From positions 434,001 through 498,000 of the forward strand of contig JARWMV010000253.1 in assembly GCA_030998015.1 (NCBI GenBank): a stretch of 64,000 nt of DNA, written 5' to 3'. Below the pieces are notes generated by a model. The model was given only the letters and a program-made list of their open reading frames with translations, was not told the DNA's origin and did no database searches. Shown here piece after piece: positions 34,971 through 46,750 of the stretch (its first letter is position 1; every line of letters begins with the position of its first letter). The translations under genes were made by a program, and so were the position numbers. The DNA comes from Ceratorhiza oryzae-sativae (lineage: Eukaryota; Basidiomycota; Agaricomycetes; Cantharellales; Ceratobasidiaceae).

Positions 34971-37123
34971 CTATGCGTATTTCCCTCTCGCTGTGGGCCA
35001 ACTTTCGAGCGAAACGAAGCAATGTTTGGGCCGCCTTGTTACGTGCTCGATTGCATCCCATGAGCCCAGTTCTGCGGGCACTGGTTTGAACACAAATGCC
35101 CGTGACAAAGTAGCAAGGACGATCTTGATTTGCAAAACCTGGAGTAGATCCATACTGTTCAGAAGCGAGAGTGTGTCCATATCGTAATCGGACCTACCGC
35201 AAGCCTCTGTCCAAAGCACGAGCGTTGACCGATCCCAAATGGAATGCTGGAGCCTGCCATACGGTCGAACGATCCGTCAGGACGAAGCCATCGGCTCGGA
35301 CGCCAGATTTTGGCGTCTGGGCCCCATTCAGACTCTTGTTTGTTCATATATATGACGGGAAACATGAGCTCAATTCCTAGCGAAAGGGGATCAGTACATT
35401 ATGTTGGGAGTGAAACCGTAATACCTTTTGGCACACGCCTTCCAAGAATAACCTCGTCTTCCATGACTGCATGTATCCGAATTTTGACGGTCAATGAGAA
35501 TGTTTTATCATCAGATCCAACCCAAACTCACGCTCTCGTGAAGTCATGGTCCCAACTCCAGCGCACCTCAGGGTTTCAGCCACCACCGCTTCGAGGATAG
35601 GCACCCGGTCCGAGTCATCTACTACCTCAAAGTCCAACGGGGCGTCCATGTCGACATCGGCTCCGAACACGGTGCACACCTCTTGGTGCAATCTCTGTTG
35701 AATATCGAGGTCGAGAGGTAGATACTTGACAAGCCAGCGCAATGCGGCGGATGTAGAGTCATTACCGCCTCTACCAATCGAAATGAATCAGTTAGTGGGT
35801 GGCATGAATAAAAAGATATGAATCGTACAAGATGTACGTCAACAGTTCGTCCAGCAGCTCGCCCTTTTCGAATTTCTCAGCGCCCTCCCTTGCTTCGCGC
35901 TGGATAATCATATCCACCACACAGTCTGCATCCGTTGCTAGCGCGCTACCCCCAGCTTTGTCCTCTCGCATTCGAGCGTTGGCTATCTCGTTATTGCAGA
36001 AGGTGGACAACATGTTATAGGACTGGCGCCATGTCGGGGAAGAGCGGACGAAGAGAAGGGCCGCCAGAGATGGTAAAACACTTTGGCTGACTCGTGCAAT
36101 ACCCTCCATAATCGTGCGGAGAGCCGCGTGGAATGGCGGAGAAGCTGCAGGAGGAATACATCCGAGTTTGGTTGTCGAAGCGAGGTTCGTGAGAGACTCG
36201 TGTGCAGTATTAACACAGCCAGAGGAAACGCCCGTGGTGATATCGACTTTTCCATTTTGAGATAAGCTGTCACAATACGAGAATAGACTGAACCAGCTAC
36301 TCACAAGACATATCCTGAAAATCAGAAGGATGTTAACATACACTCCATCAGGTGCACGTAGCAACAACAACAAGGATAGTCTAACCATGGTTGCCAACTG
36401 CAGATCTATGTCTGCATCAAACGCTACATTCCCAGCTAACTCAACCTTCTTGGCCCAAAATCGAGCCAGATTGCTTGCGCCGGCCGAAATGCGCGATGAT
36501 ATGCGCCCGAGGTAGCGTTGACTCATACTCGGGCCTGTGAGGCGACGGTGACGTTTCCAAATCTCATCTACAAGGCGAATCAGACGTCAAATAGAGGATG
36601 GAAAAATATAAAATAGCAATACTGGTTTGCTGGGAGATTTGACTATATGGAATGACGGTCGCAAAGCTTTAATATGGATGTGAGTTTCAGCTTCGGCTAT
36701 CCGCCAAAATGTGACGCACATTTCGTTTGTGCGCTTGCACTGATTCGTGTTTTTCCCTTTTAACAACAACCTTTCGACCTCGAGCCGATCGGCAATGATA
36801 ATCACCGACTTGTTTCCCAAGAGCATCTACCGAACGGAAGTGTGATTTCATCTCTATCCCATCTGGATCGAGTACGCTATACGTACTTGACAAATGGGAC
36901 CATGCTCGTCAATGAGCGCGCTAACCCATCCGCTGAATGCTCCTCCTTCCTTGATGAAGCGAGCGACATCCGGAACGTCTCCCCACATGCTCTTTATCGG
37001 GTTGTGGGGAATGTTTGGAATTGGTTTGGGCGTGAGTCGGTAGTAGACATATCCTGCGACGGGGATGAGGACGACACCGAGTACTGCAGATTGAAACTTT
37101 GTGGATCCAAGGTATCCTTCCAT
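34971..37123 (-). CDS. Cytochrome P450 (family copy 3)
   Basis: Start MEGYLGSTKFQ at 37123, anchor VLGVVLIPVAGYVYYRL, hinge PKPIPNIPHNP, then NKSVIIIADRLEVERLLLKGK, MSQRYLGRISSRISAGASNLARFW, TDADCVVDMIIQREAREGAEKF, I-helix GGNDSTSAALRW, ExxR as ETLR, WRPSRWLRPDGSFD, and heme loop FGIGQRSCFGQRLA. It ends ESWPTARGKYA with TAG at 34973-34971, slightly longer than its neighbours. The 10-nt exon is at 36314-36305. The intron after PK starts with a normal GT (GTATTACGG). All core motifs are present; the I-helix has Ser before Thr (NDST). Tandem duplicate of copies 2 and 4. Confidence 0.88.
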
Positions 37124-37395
37124 GGTGGTAGGAGAGCAGAGAGCAACGAAGAGGCTGTTGATTGATCAAGAGACCCTACAGCGTTTTGAGATGGCAACAA
37201 TTCGACCCAGCTGACGTAACGCCATCGCCACAACTGGAAGTTCTAGCCACGATGTATCCGGCAGGCCAGACACAAACCGTGCAAACTTTTGTGTTCTCAG
37301 GGTCGCGTGAAATGAACAGTCAGAATCGTCATTGGGAATGCATATATCAATCATTCAGTCATTCATACATACAAAATATTTGATACATATCGCTC

Positions 37396-39578
37396 CTACT
37401 GTCTTGACCATTTCTCCAACGCGACAAAGCACATCTTGGGCTGCCTGGTCACCAACTCGACGGCGTCCCACGAAGCGAGTTGCACTGGCACAGGCTTGAA
37501 CACGAACGCCCTCGATAAGTTTGCAAGGAATATCTTTAGCTGAAGTATCTAGCGTCGCCATATTGTGTAAGCGGCATCGAACTTGATCACCCGTGCTTCA
37601 GACATACCGCGAGTCGCTGCCCAAAACACGACCTTTGGCCCAAGCCAAATGGGATATTAGGTCCCGCTGCGCGGTCGAATGAGCCATCTGGCCGAAGCCA
37701 TCGGCTTGGACGCCACACGTGGGCATCTGGACCCCAATCGGATTCTTGTCTGCTCATGAGCGCGATGGGAAACATGAGCTGAGTGCCTGTTGAAGCATGA
37801 TGAATTCCCAGTGGATAGCCCAGCGAGAATACATAAAGTGAACAAACCTTTTGGGATAAGCCTTCCCGAAATCACTTCATCCTCTGTCACTGCACGGATC
37901 CAATTCAGCACCTCGACGGCGTTTGAAAGATGGGACCTACGTTCTCTTCCGGTCAGTGACGCGACCGAAGCACATCTCAGCGTCTCTGCTACCACGGCTT
38001 CAAGCACAGGAACCCGTTCGGAATCATCAATGGCCTCGAAATCGAGCGGAGCATCCTCATCCGCACCAAACACCGCACACACTTCCTCATGCAGCTTGCG
38101 TTGCATATTCAAATCCTGCGGAAGAAACTTGACGAGCCAAGCCAGCACCGACGCCGTCGTATCTTGACCGGCTCTACACCACCCCCCCAACGACCGTCAA
38201 ACCATCAACCCATCAACCACCACACGACCAAACCCAAACGACCGCTACTCACATGATATACGTCAACAACTCGTCCAACATCTCTCCTTTCCCAAACTTC
38301 TCCACTCCTTCCCTCGCTTCCCGCTGCACGATCATATCCACCACGCAATCCGCATCCGTCGCGAGCGCTCCGGGATCCACCTCGTTCTCCCTCGTTCGAG
38401 CGTGCGCAATCTCCCGGTTCACAAACGACGAGAGCGTATGGTACGCCATGCGCCACGTCGGAGCGGGCCAGATGAATAACCGAGCGGTGAGATACGGAAA
38501 GGCAGCCTGGCTCGTTCGTTCGATGCTTTCCATCATGGTTCGAAGCGCCGCGTGGATGGGTGGAGAAGCAGGGTGGGGGAGATGCGAGATGCGCACCGTC
38601 GGACTCGGGCTCGGGAGCGAGGTGTATGCGGCATCGATGGACCCCGGGGACGTGCCCATCGTGATATTCACTGTAGAAAAAAAAAAAGGGAAAACATCCG
38701 ATCGATTGTTTGACACTTGCCTAAAGCAGATCAACGAGATCTACTCACCAATTGTATCCTACCAAAGAAACCCCAGTTAGTACATCAAATAGATGAACAA
38801 TACCTCACGGCTGACGTACCATCGTCGCCAACTGGAGATCCATATCCGCATCAAAAGCCACATCTCCTACGAGGTCGACTTTGTGCAACCACAAGCGAAC
38901 GAGATTGCCCGCGCCGGCCGAGATACGGCTGGACATGCGCTCGAGATAGCGCCGGCTCATGCTCGGACCTGTTAGGCGGCGGTGTCGTTTCCAAGTATCA
39001 TCTTTGAAAAAGAGAAAAAGGGGGCGGTAAGGTTAAGCAAATTGGGGGAATTGTTAGGGGAACGCACTGGCTGGTAAGGCAATTTGCCCGGTGGGGATGA
39101 CGGTGGCAAAGCTGCGCACCTGTCAGCTTTCGGTCCGTCAGCCAGAGGACACGCGCTCACATTTCGTTTGTTCGCTTGGACTGGTCTGTATTCTTGCCTC
39201 TGAGCAACACCCTCTCGGCTTCGAGTCGATCGGCAACGACGACGATCGGATGGTTCCCTACGAGGATCTTTGCATACAGTTCTGTTTTCAGCCTGTTTCT
39301 GTAACCAACCAAGACAACAATAGAAACCCTACCTGCGAGATAGGACCATGCTTGCCCACAAAATCAGCGACATACTCTCCAAACGTCTTGTTTCCGCCTT
39401 GCGTAAACCGAGTGATATCAGAAATGTCACCCCAGACGCTCGTGACCGGATTATGCGGCACGTTGGGAATGGGCTTGGGCAAGATTCGGAGATAGACGAG
39501 TCGGACAACGAGAGCTAATGCGAGGGCAGCTATGAGAGCTCTGAAAGGGTCCAATTCCATCATGAGGGGGAGAGACAT
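37396..39578 (-). CDS. Cytochrome P450 (family copy 4)
   Basis: Likely start MSLPLMMELDPF at 39578 (or the MELDPF methionines at 39563/39560). Anchor ALIAALALALVVRLVYLRI, hinge PKPIPNVPHNP, NHPIVVVADRLEAERVLLRGK, SFATVIPTGQIALPA, WKRHRRLTGPSMSRRYLERM, TDADCVVDMIVQREAREGVEKF, canonical I-helix AGQDTTASVLAW, ExxR as ETLR, WRPSRWLRPDGSFD, heme loop FGLGQRSCFGQRLA, ending FVALEKWSRQ, TAG at 37398-37396. The 10-nt exon is at 38758-38749. The best-preserved copy by motif, with the textbook I-helix. Only about 270 bp separate its stop from the start of copy 3. Substrate unknown. Confidence 0.88.
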
Positions 39579-40404
39579 TGGGAGCAGAGGGGCGTACGAA
39601 ACTTGCCACTGAGGTCTATTCATACCCCCCTTCGCACGCCGCTCATCCCGTAAGAGTGACCCAAGCGTCCAGTTCTTCACACCGGCTCGATTCCCAGTAG
39701 TAAATACCCTCGATAAAGGGGCAAACGCTATACCGAAATGGCGTCGGGGGGCGATCAAGTAATCCCCCGGTCCGCACGGGTATGACCGAAAACAGGAGTC
39801 GGTTCATCTTAGTGCCTGAGTTACGAGTCGAGTAATCATGCGCGCTACCGCATACACGACGGATTCAGCAGAAATAGGTGCCACCTTGGCGGCTTGATGT
39901 GTGAAGATAGTTGCTTATCCGGGGAGATCGGATGGGTGATATACCGGTTGTGTGGACGTGATCGATAAAATAGGTAGCACCTCTGCTTACTTGCGATGGA
40001 ATTCTATGCGCCACCAGTTCGAAGAGTACAGCCGATACCTCTTTGGATAGCCAGCGTTCAGCCTTGCAATGCGCTGAGGATAAAGGGCTAGCAGATGGCG
40101 ATATCGCGGAATCTCCCGTGGACCCATCAACTGGGCGCGGACGAGGAGAGCACATTGCTTGGGGAAATGCCACAATAAATCAAATGATATTCTAGACCGC
40201 AATAACATGCCGGAAACGTGCGAGGAGGCAGGAGAACAGAGGCCGAGCAAGGCATTTAGGCGCGGGATATATTCACGTGACCGAAAATCGGGAATGCCAT
40301 TACCCGTAACATCAGTTAGGAAATCGTATTTGTAGATGGCTGGTGGAAAGAGGAATGGTGGATACGGCAGCAGTGATATGGCGGTGGTCAGGTGAAAAAG
40401 GCGC
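39579..40404. other. Intergenic, promoter side of P450 copy 4
   Basis: About 825 bases before the ATG12 stop. Frames are short and overlapping. I see nothing recognisable. Confidence 0.4.
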
Positions 40405-40994
40405 TCAGCCCCATGCGGCAGTAGTACTATAAACTGTTAGCGGCGAGGAGAGTGGAATAGGATAAACTGCCCACCTATAGTTGACGATGAGATGGCCATC
40501 GGTCGCAAAGCACTTGTCCATCGATACATCGAGTTAGCACTGGCGTGGCCGAGATGGCACGGGCCAAACATACCTTGAAGAGGTTAGCCACCGTATCGTC
40601 GGGTGCGGGAGAAAACGCGAGATTGATATACGTAAACTGTCAGAGCGATGAGCGCAGACTCGCGCAGAGCTTGGGGGACAATAAACGCACCAGCGGGTCG
40701 GTGGGCTGCCACCCTAACTCTTTCCTCAAAAACTGGATGACGGCCTGGAACCGGTTGGACGCGGTAATCTTGTAAAAGTTTTGTTTCATGATGGGCGCGT
40801 TTCCAACTGCTTTGAACCTGACGACGACTGTGGACCGCTTGAACATGTGTGTGCGCGGTGGAATGCAGCGGGAACTCACCCTTGGACGCATCGCGCTTGC
40901 CGTACAGCTGGAGCGCGTCGAGCTGGGCGGACTTGGGCTCGCCTCCACCGCTCATCACGGACGGCGCGTGGATGTCAGACAGAGGACCGGACAT
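40405..40994 (-). CDS. ATG12: Autophagy ubiquitin-like protein ATG12
   Basis: Ubiquitin-like modifier joined to ATG5 through its C-terminal glycine; the conjugate with ATG16 drives ATG8 lipidation at the forming autophagosome. Sequence: start [12 protein letters not shown] at 40994, then [72 protein letters not shown] and the end TTAAWG with TGA at 40407-40405. The C-terminal Gly and the ubiquitin-like core are complete. About four short introns are read, including one that joins SK directly to VVVRF and one splitting NYS/TTAAWG. Length of about 125 residues fits a short fungal ATG12. The frame continues upstream to a GTG, but ATG 40994 is the first methionine. Confidence 0.9.
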
Positions 40995-41502
40995 GCTCTG
41001 GGGGCCCTGATCCCTGGCGGCGTGGCGGGCGAGCAGGCGTTCTGTCACGTGATCGACCTTTGCATTACGTTACAGAAGATGTCTCGCTGTGACGCGGTCA
41101 TTTAAATGAAACCGAAGTCGCCATCCGCCAAGGCTGAGAATCGCGGCCTTCGTCGAGCTAAGTGTTGGTCCAAACGACAGAAGCCGTGGGGCTGGGCGAT
41201 CGCCATCCGAGTGCGGCTCGGTGTATGCGAGCGCTGGTGGGCTAATTATATGCGCTCCGGCGACAGTGCCTGGCAACACGCCTGTCCAGCTATTTCTTGT
41301 CCGAGTTGACTACGCCCGCGGCGGGTCGCACAGACCAGTTTCAATCGCATCGATCACTGTGGCGGTGTGGTTGTCTGAATTCGGAAGTCCGCGCTTCAAG
41401 CGCATCGAGCTGATTTCGCGCCCCTGTGCTTCGCCCACCAGCGTTTAAAACGGCGCGTTCCCAACATCAACTGGCCCATCACTCCCCCCTTCTTTCTTCA
41501 CC
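40995..41502. other. Shared upstream region of ATG12 and SOD-like gene 1
   Basis: Divergent promoter region of about 500 bases. A CACGTG core lies at 41046-41051. No gene seen. Confidence 0.4.
41444..41450 (+). promoter_or_regulatory. TATA-like element of SOD-like gene 1
   Basis: TTTAAAA about 55 bases upstream of the start codon. The tandem copy has a TATAAA at nearly the same distance. Confidence 0.35.
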
Positions 41503-42742
41503 ATGTTGTTCACCAGTGCTGTTCTGGCGCTCTCCACGCTCTCTTCTGTCCTGGCTACACCGCACTTCGAGGTCAGTCGGTCTGCGCGTGCCCCATCTCA
41601 GGTTTGCTTGAATTTTTCTCTTCCGTTCAGACTGGACGTCCGACTCACGCCAAACGCACCGAAAAGTATTATGCACGCGCCGAGGCTATCAATGAGGTCC
41701 GTGCTCCCTGCCACTCGCCTTTTTTTCATCTGGGCTAAATCGGGTCTCTTGACACACAGAAACTCGGCATTCACGCCCGTTTCGAGTTTATTGGCGCTCA
41801 AGGCAAACCCACTTTTGTCAAAATCCACGCCCTCAAGGGCTTGACCAACGACCCAAGTCTCGGTGGCCCCTTCCCGTACCACATCCACACCAACCCGATC
41901 CCCGCTGACGGCAATTGCACCAAGGTCAGTCGCGCAAACATCATGCATCGCTCTTGCCAGATCATTGACCCGAAATGATGCAGGCGCTTGCTCATCTCGA
42001 CCCTCTCGAGGTGACTGAAGGGCTCGTCTGCGACCCTGCGTTCCCTCAATACTGCCAGACTGGCGATCTTTCGTAAGTCCAAAACCCACCCACCACACAA
42101 AATAGTCAACTCACCCGATCGTTGCCAGGGGCAAGCATGGAAAACTCAATGGCACATCCACCGGCGAGATCTTCACGTTCGGATACAGCGATGACTATGT
42201 CCGATTCTACCCCCAACCCCTCTCGCTCTTGGGTCGTTCGATTGTCATCCATTCCTCGAACAAGACGCGTCTCGCGTGTGCAAACATCACCAGTTTCTTG
42301 GACGGCACGGCGGATTGGTCGATGGAGCCTACCCACAAGCCGAGCAACTACGTCAAAACCTATCCCACGAGCGCTCCGGTCCCGCCAGGTCCGCCGATTA
42401 TTCCTATCAACGGGACGACGATGACTGGTGGGTGGTTGTTTCCTGTGGGGGTATAGTGCGCGGATACTGACTGATCTGATGTGGTGATCTAGACCCGGCT
42501 GTGCTTGCTACACTGCCCTATCCCTTGCCTGTTCCCGCTCTGACCATCACCGAGGCGCCCAACGTGAAGCTCGGTAACATTACCCATTCGGTCAAGTACA
42601 ACAATACCGAAAAGACTATCACTCAGCCCCAGGAGACCAAGGTACGTCTTTCGCTCTCGTCCCTATGGCTATTCTGACGAGCCCTGCACAGTCGGACGAG
42701 CGGCCCCCGTTCAAGGGATTCTGGGATACCACCTGGATCTAG
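41503..42742 (+). CDS. Secreted Cu/Zn superoxide-dismutase-like protein, copy 1
   Basis: Start MLFTSAVLALSTLSSVLA reads as a signal peptide. The SOD-like core follows: KPTFVKIHALKGLT, GGPFPYHIHTNP (HxH copper ligands), CTKALAHLDP (third His), QTGDLSGKHGKLNG, SIVIHSSNKTRLACANI (fourth His and the usual last strand). After the core comes a Pro-rich tail (PVPPGPPIIPINGT, LPYPLPVPAL) ending KGFWDTTWI, TAG 42740-42742. It resembles fungal extracellular SOD-like proteins, which turn superoxide into peroxide outside the cell; activity here is inferred. No GPI signal is visible. Introns include those after TPHFE, after AINE, after NCTK, after DLS and after TMT. It forms a tandem pair with the gene at 45.5 kb. 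Confidence 0.82.
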
Positions 42743-45548
42743 ACGTATGGTGAGGCTGAATCGGCAGGACTGTTGTTGTATTTTTTTCGGACATAATCGA
42801 TCATTTGTTCGCGTTTTTGAATCGCCTGGGCTGAGATAAGGTTTTCTGTGTCTGGGCCGTTTGTTATTGCTATTGTTTCGCTCTAGAATCGTTGTTCAAA
42901 CAACGAGCTAGTGAGATGGAATGGCAGCTGTTGACGGGGATTGGCTTGGCTGGCAGGGCCACGCATATATTTATTTTTGGAATACCTGTCAAATCTTTCA
43001 ATCAGGATTCGCCAGTCCGATCCGTCACATTTAGTCTGCTTTGCGTATGCTAATTGAATTAGTTCGAAATGAAGGACTAGGTTCTTGCTGTCAACAACCC
43101 AACTCCTCAGTACAAAACCGCGGGTTGTGCGTGGAGGGACGAGTAGGAGGTGAGGCGGTGGAAAGGCAAGCATGTCGGCATGCATATGTCTAGCCTCGTG
43201 CGCGCGCGCTCTAGGTGCTCCTGCATGACTCGTGATATAAGAGAAGCTCAGGAGTGTTGCGGGCGAGGCGATGCGGATTGGTGCAGCACCAGCAATATCC
43301 TTGGTTGATGGATCCACGCAGGAGTACAGCTTTTGCTAGAGTGCTCTTGCTCATCGACTCGCTCTTCTCTAGGGTAGTGTTCGCCAGGGGGAATCAGATC
43401 TTGCTGAGCTGATATTGGTGCACCACAGTCCGTGGCGTTCATTCCGTGGGCGATTCAGCTGCTACGAGGTTCATCAACTTATCATTCACCTTTGTGCCCT
43501 CTCCCCCGCCTCTGTGATTTCCGGTGCGCCTGGCTTGGAAAGTCCAAAACGAGGGACTCTATTATACTATCGCACCTGGTGTTGTTGTATCCTACAACTA
43601 GCTGGACCAGGCACCTAGGTGTTCAGAGTATGATGAATACAAGGCGCGCGCGATGCGAATCGTCGTTGAATTAGACACAAATTCTACCAGAGGTTTGGAA
43701 CATGTCTACTCAATACCGGTTTCATACATGTATCTAAACGCGCACGAAAAGAAAAAAAAGTCGTGGTACACACGAATCAATCACCACGGTTGGTTTGACT
43801 CTCGCGAAGACTAGGTTGATAAATGAATCGGGTTATCATCGCGAACAAGGTTTTATTCTCGGATTTCGGCTATATACGTAAGGCTGGCCAACTTGCTCTA
43901 GTTGTCTCTTTTGCTGGATGAGGCTTAGTACAATTGGGAGAGACTTCGGGTCTGTATGACTAATTAGAATAGTCCAGTATGCATGTATGCATGTAAACTC
44001 GAGTATAGAACAACCCTCCAAGTAAGCCCTACGTAGCAACTTGAGCGATATCGACACCCCTTGGGAGACTCGTTGGCCGAAAAGTCAAATGCTTCAAGCC
44101 GGCCTTCGATGTGGTCATCTTCATCACAGTCTGGGCCAAGTCAGCAACTTGCTCGCATAACTCAATACACTCGCAGATTAAAGCGTCAACGTGGGGAAAT
44201 CCTCGTCTAACAGCTTGACCGGGATAATGCCTGTCTTTTCTCTTCCTGAGAAAGAACAGTTGATCCATCTTGTTCGGAGAATTTGTGGCCTATGCCACAC
44301 AGAGATGTCATCAGGACCAGTACAAGGATGGGAAAGGAAAGTTTGAGCACTTACGTCATCAAATGAATAGTCTGGGTTATTTATTCATTTATTTGTGAGC
44401 CTCGTCAGCTCCTCTCTCAGCTCACGTAGAGCACGTTCCATGCCTTGAAACAGGTAACTCCGCTCTTGGCCTCGTCCCGTCGTGGAGGCTCACATAGTGG
44501 CAGCGAAGATGCACCAACTGATCATGAACGTCTATATTCAATGAGCGAAGCGATATAAGCTGATATAATAGCACTCGAGAATAGGCGCAATTGAGGCTTG
44601 GCCAGAGATCGCGTTGAGAAGTCTTTTGTATACAAGGGAATAGTGATTTGAAATCGGCAGATAAACCAACTGATCTCAACGTCGCCGAGAAACAAGTGTT
44701 GTAGCGCGCATTGGGCAAACGGCGGCTCATAAACACATACCACAGAAGCTACTCCACAAAGGCTAGTGAGTTTAGTGAGGCCAGAGCTCACTGTGACACT
44801 CGGAAACATGTAAAGGCTTTTCAGACGGTCGATTCATCCCGTTATGTGCCACTACATGTTTTGAATTCGACACGAGCTGGGCCACGCTGAGTCAGGGATA
44901 CTTGGGAAGATTTGGGGCCGCCCCAGGTAGATTCACCTCTTCCTTGCCCTCTTGCCACGTACAGGTCGCTAGTCCCTCAATATATGCGTGCTACTGCGCT
45001 TCCTGCCTCAAATGACACTATCCTATTTGTGTCCTGCCTGCTCTGCATCCTGCCAAACTCCAATTCCATAAAACGTGTCCAAGAGAATTCGTGTCATCAA
45101 CATTGCTAGTAAGCACTCCAGAAATGGCAAGTTGGCTCTTGCCCAATAACGGCCTAGCCTCTGCGCACAGCGACGACTCTATCACACAGCAAATCGAAGC
45201 ATGTATCCTCACAGTACACAGCGTGCCTAATCGGGCAGGCTAAAAAACGTGATTTGTCCAGCTCTGGGAATATTTAGAAAGTCTTGAACCCAGATCGAGT
45301 ACAGGACTTGTGGCCTGTGCTCTCTTTCTTGCATTGTGCTTACGGTTGACAGTGCGTTGTGACGTAGCTTGAATGCGGTCTGAGCATGTGATGAGGGGGG
45401 GACCAGAGGGTTGGGCGCTGAAGCACTTTTGTACAGCACTCCGACTCTATTCAATCGATGGATCCACGCTGAGCGCCTTTCATTCTGGGAGTATTTATAA
45501 AGCCTTGGGGATCACTTTGCTCCTCCGCGGGTCTCGCTTGGTTCCACC
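42743..45548. other. 2.8-kb spacer between the SOD-like genes
   Basis: No gene I can name. On the minus strand, 44268-44029 encodes MDQLFFLRKRKDRHYPGQ, HVDALICECIELCEQVADLAQ and TFRPTSLPRGVDIAQVAT, preceded by acceptor GAACAAG. A further possible exon upstream (about 44510-44425) reads EPPRRDEAKSGVTCFKAWNVLY before a donor GTGAGC. This may be an uncharacterised multi-exon gene, but I could not join the exons in frame. The open frame at 43317-42883 (minus) shows no family features. Confidence 0.3.
45496..45501 (+). promoter_or_regulatory. TATA box of SOD-like gene 2
   Basis: TATAAA in the context GTATTTATAAAGCC, about 50 bases before the start codon. Confidence 0.45.
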
Positions 45549-46750
45549 ATGTTAATCAGTTTCGTTCTGGTGTGTTCTGTGCTCTCTTCAACATTCGGAA
45601 TCCCCAATTCCGAAGTGAGTGCCCATTCATCCGAGTGATAATGCGAGTCTGACTTTCCTCGTTCAAGTTCGGAAGTTCGAGTCCTGCTAAGCGATCACAA
45701 AACTTTCATGCTTCAGCCAACGTCGTTGGAGAGGTAATTCGCACCTATTCTATAATATTATCCAGCCTAATTAAAGAACTTCATTTTTAGAAATTTGGCA
45801 TTCAAGCTCATTTCGATTTTTTCGGCAAGAAGGGGAAACCCACATGGATCAAAGTCCGCGTTCTCAAGGGGTTGACCAATAATCCAGCACTCGGCGGTCC
45901 CTTTCCGTATCACATTCACACCAATCCGATCCCTCCAGATGGCAACTGCACCAAGGCACGCTGTGCATCATGGCCATCGTCTCGAGGCTGTACGCTGATA
46001 TGGCTCTAGGCGCTCGCTCATCTAGACCCCTTGAACGTGACCGAAGGGCTTGTGTGTGATCCTGCGTTTCCCCAATACTGCCAGACCGGAGATCTCTCGT
46101 ACGTCCGAGCCATATCTTCCATCTTACCACTAAACAATGAATATATGCGCTATCCCAGAGGCAAGCATGGCAAAATCAACGGTACATCCTCAGGTAGCAT
46201 CCCTATTTTCATGTACAGCGATGCGTTCGTTCGGTTCTATCCCCAATCTCATTCACTATTGGGTCGCTCAATTGTCATCCATTCTGCCAACAAGACTCGA
46301 CTTGCGTGTGGAAATATTACGAGTCATCTGGATGGGACGGCCGATAGGTGGGGAAACCCCACGTACCAACCAAGCAACTATGTCAAAGACTATCCCGCCA
46401 CCGCGCCCGTTCCACCTGGCCCGCCCGTCATTCCGTTCAATGGCACAACTATGACTGGTGAGTTTTTATCAAAAACATAACAAAAAAGTGCACGTCTGAT
46501 CTACTGATTTGGGGATATTGTTCTAGACCCGGCTGTGCTGGCTGCGTTACCGTACCCATTGCCTGTCCCTGCCCTCAGTCTTAATAAAGCGCCGAACGTC
46601 AAGCTTGATAGTATTACCCATGTGGTTAAATTTAATAACACTGAGCAGACTATCACGCAGCCCAAGGAGACCAAGGTACGTGTTTCCTGTACAGAAATAA
46701 GAGCTTTATTGACGCTGGTCGAACAGTCAAACGAAAATCCTCCATTTTGA
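45549..46750 (+). CDS. Secreted Cu/Zn superoxide-dismutase-like protein, copy 2 (shortened C-terminus)
   Basis: Tandem paralog of the gene at 41.5 kb. Signal peptide MLISFVLVCSVLSSTFG; core KPTWIKVRVLKGLT, GGPFPYHIHTNP, CTKALAHLDP, QTGDLSGKHGKING, SIVIHSANKTRLACGNI, so all four copper-ligand histidines are kept. The tail keeps PVPPGPPVIPFNGT and LPYPLPVPAL. The last exon reads SNENPPF and then TGA (46748-46750), where copy 1 continues FKGFWDTTWI, so the last nine residues are missing. Intron positions match copy 1. Probably still functional, since the loss is outside the SOD core. Confidence 0.82.

Noticed and set aside
14588..39578. A secondary-metabolite biosynthetic cluster around the P450 genes
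   Set aside because: No synthase, terpene cyclase, transporter or pathway regulator is seen nearby. The layout fits tandem duplication of one P450 family instead.
42883..43317. 144-codon minus-strand frame between the SOD-like genes
   Set aside because: No domain, odd composition and no plausible splice context.
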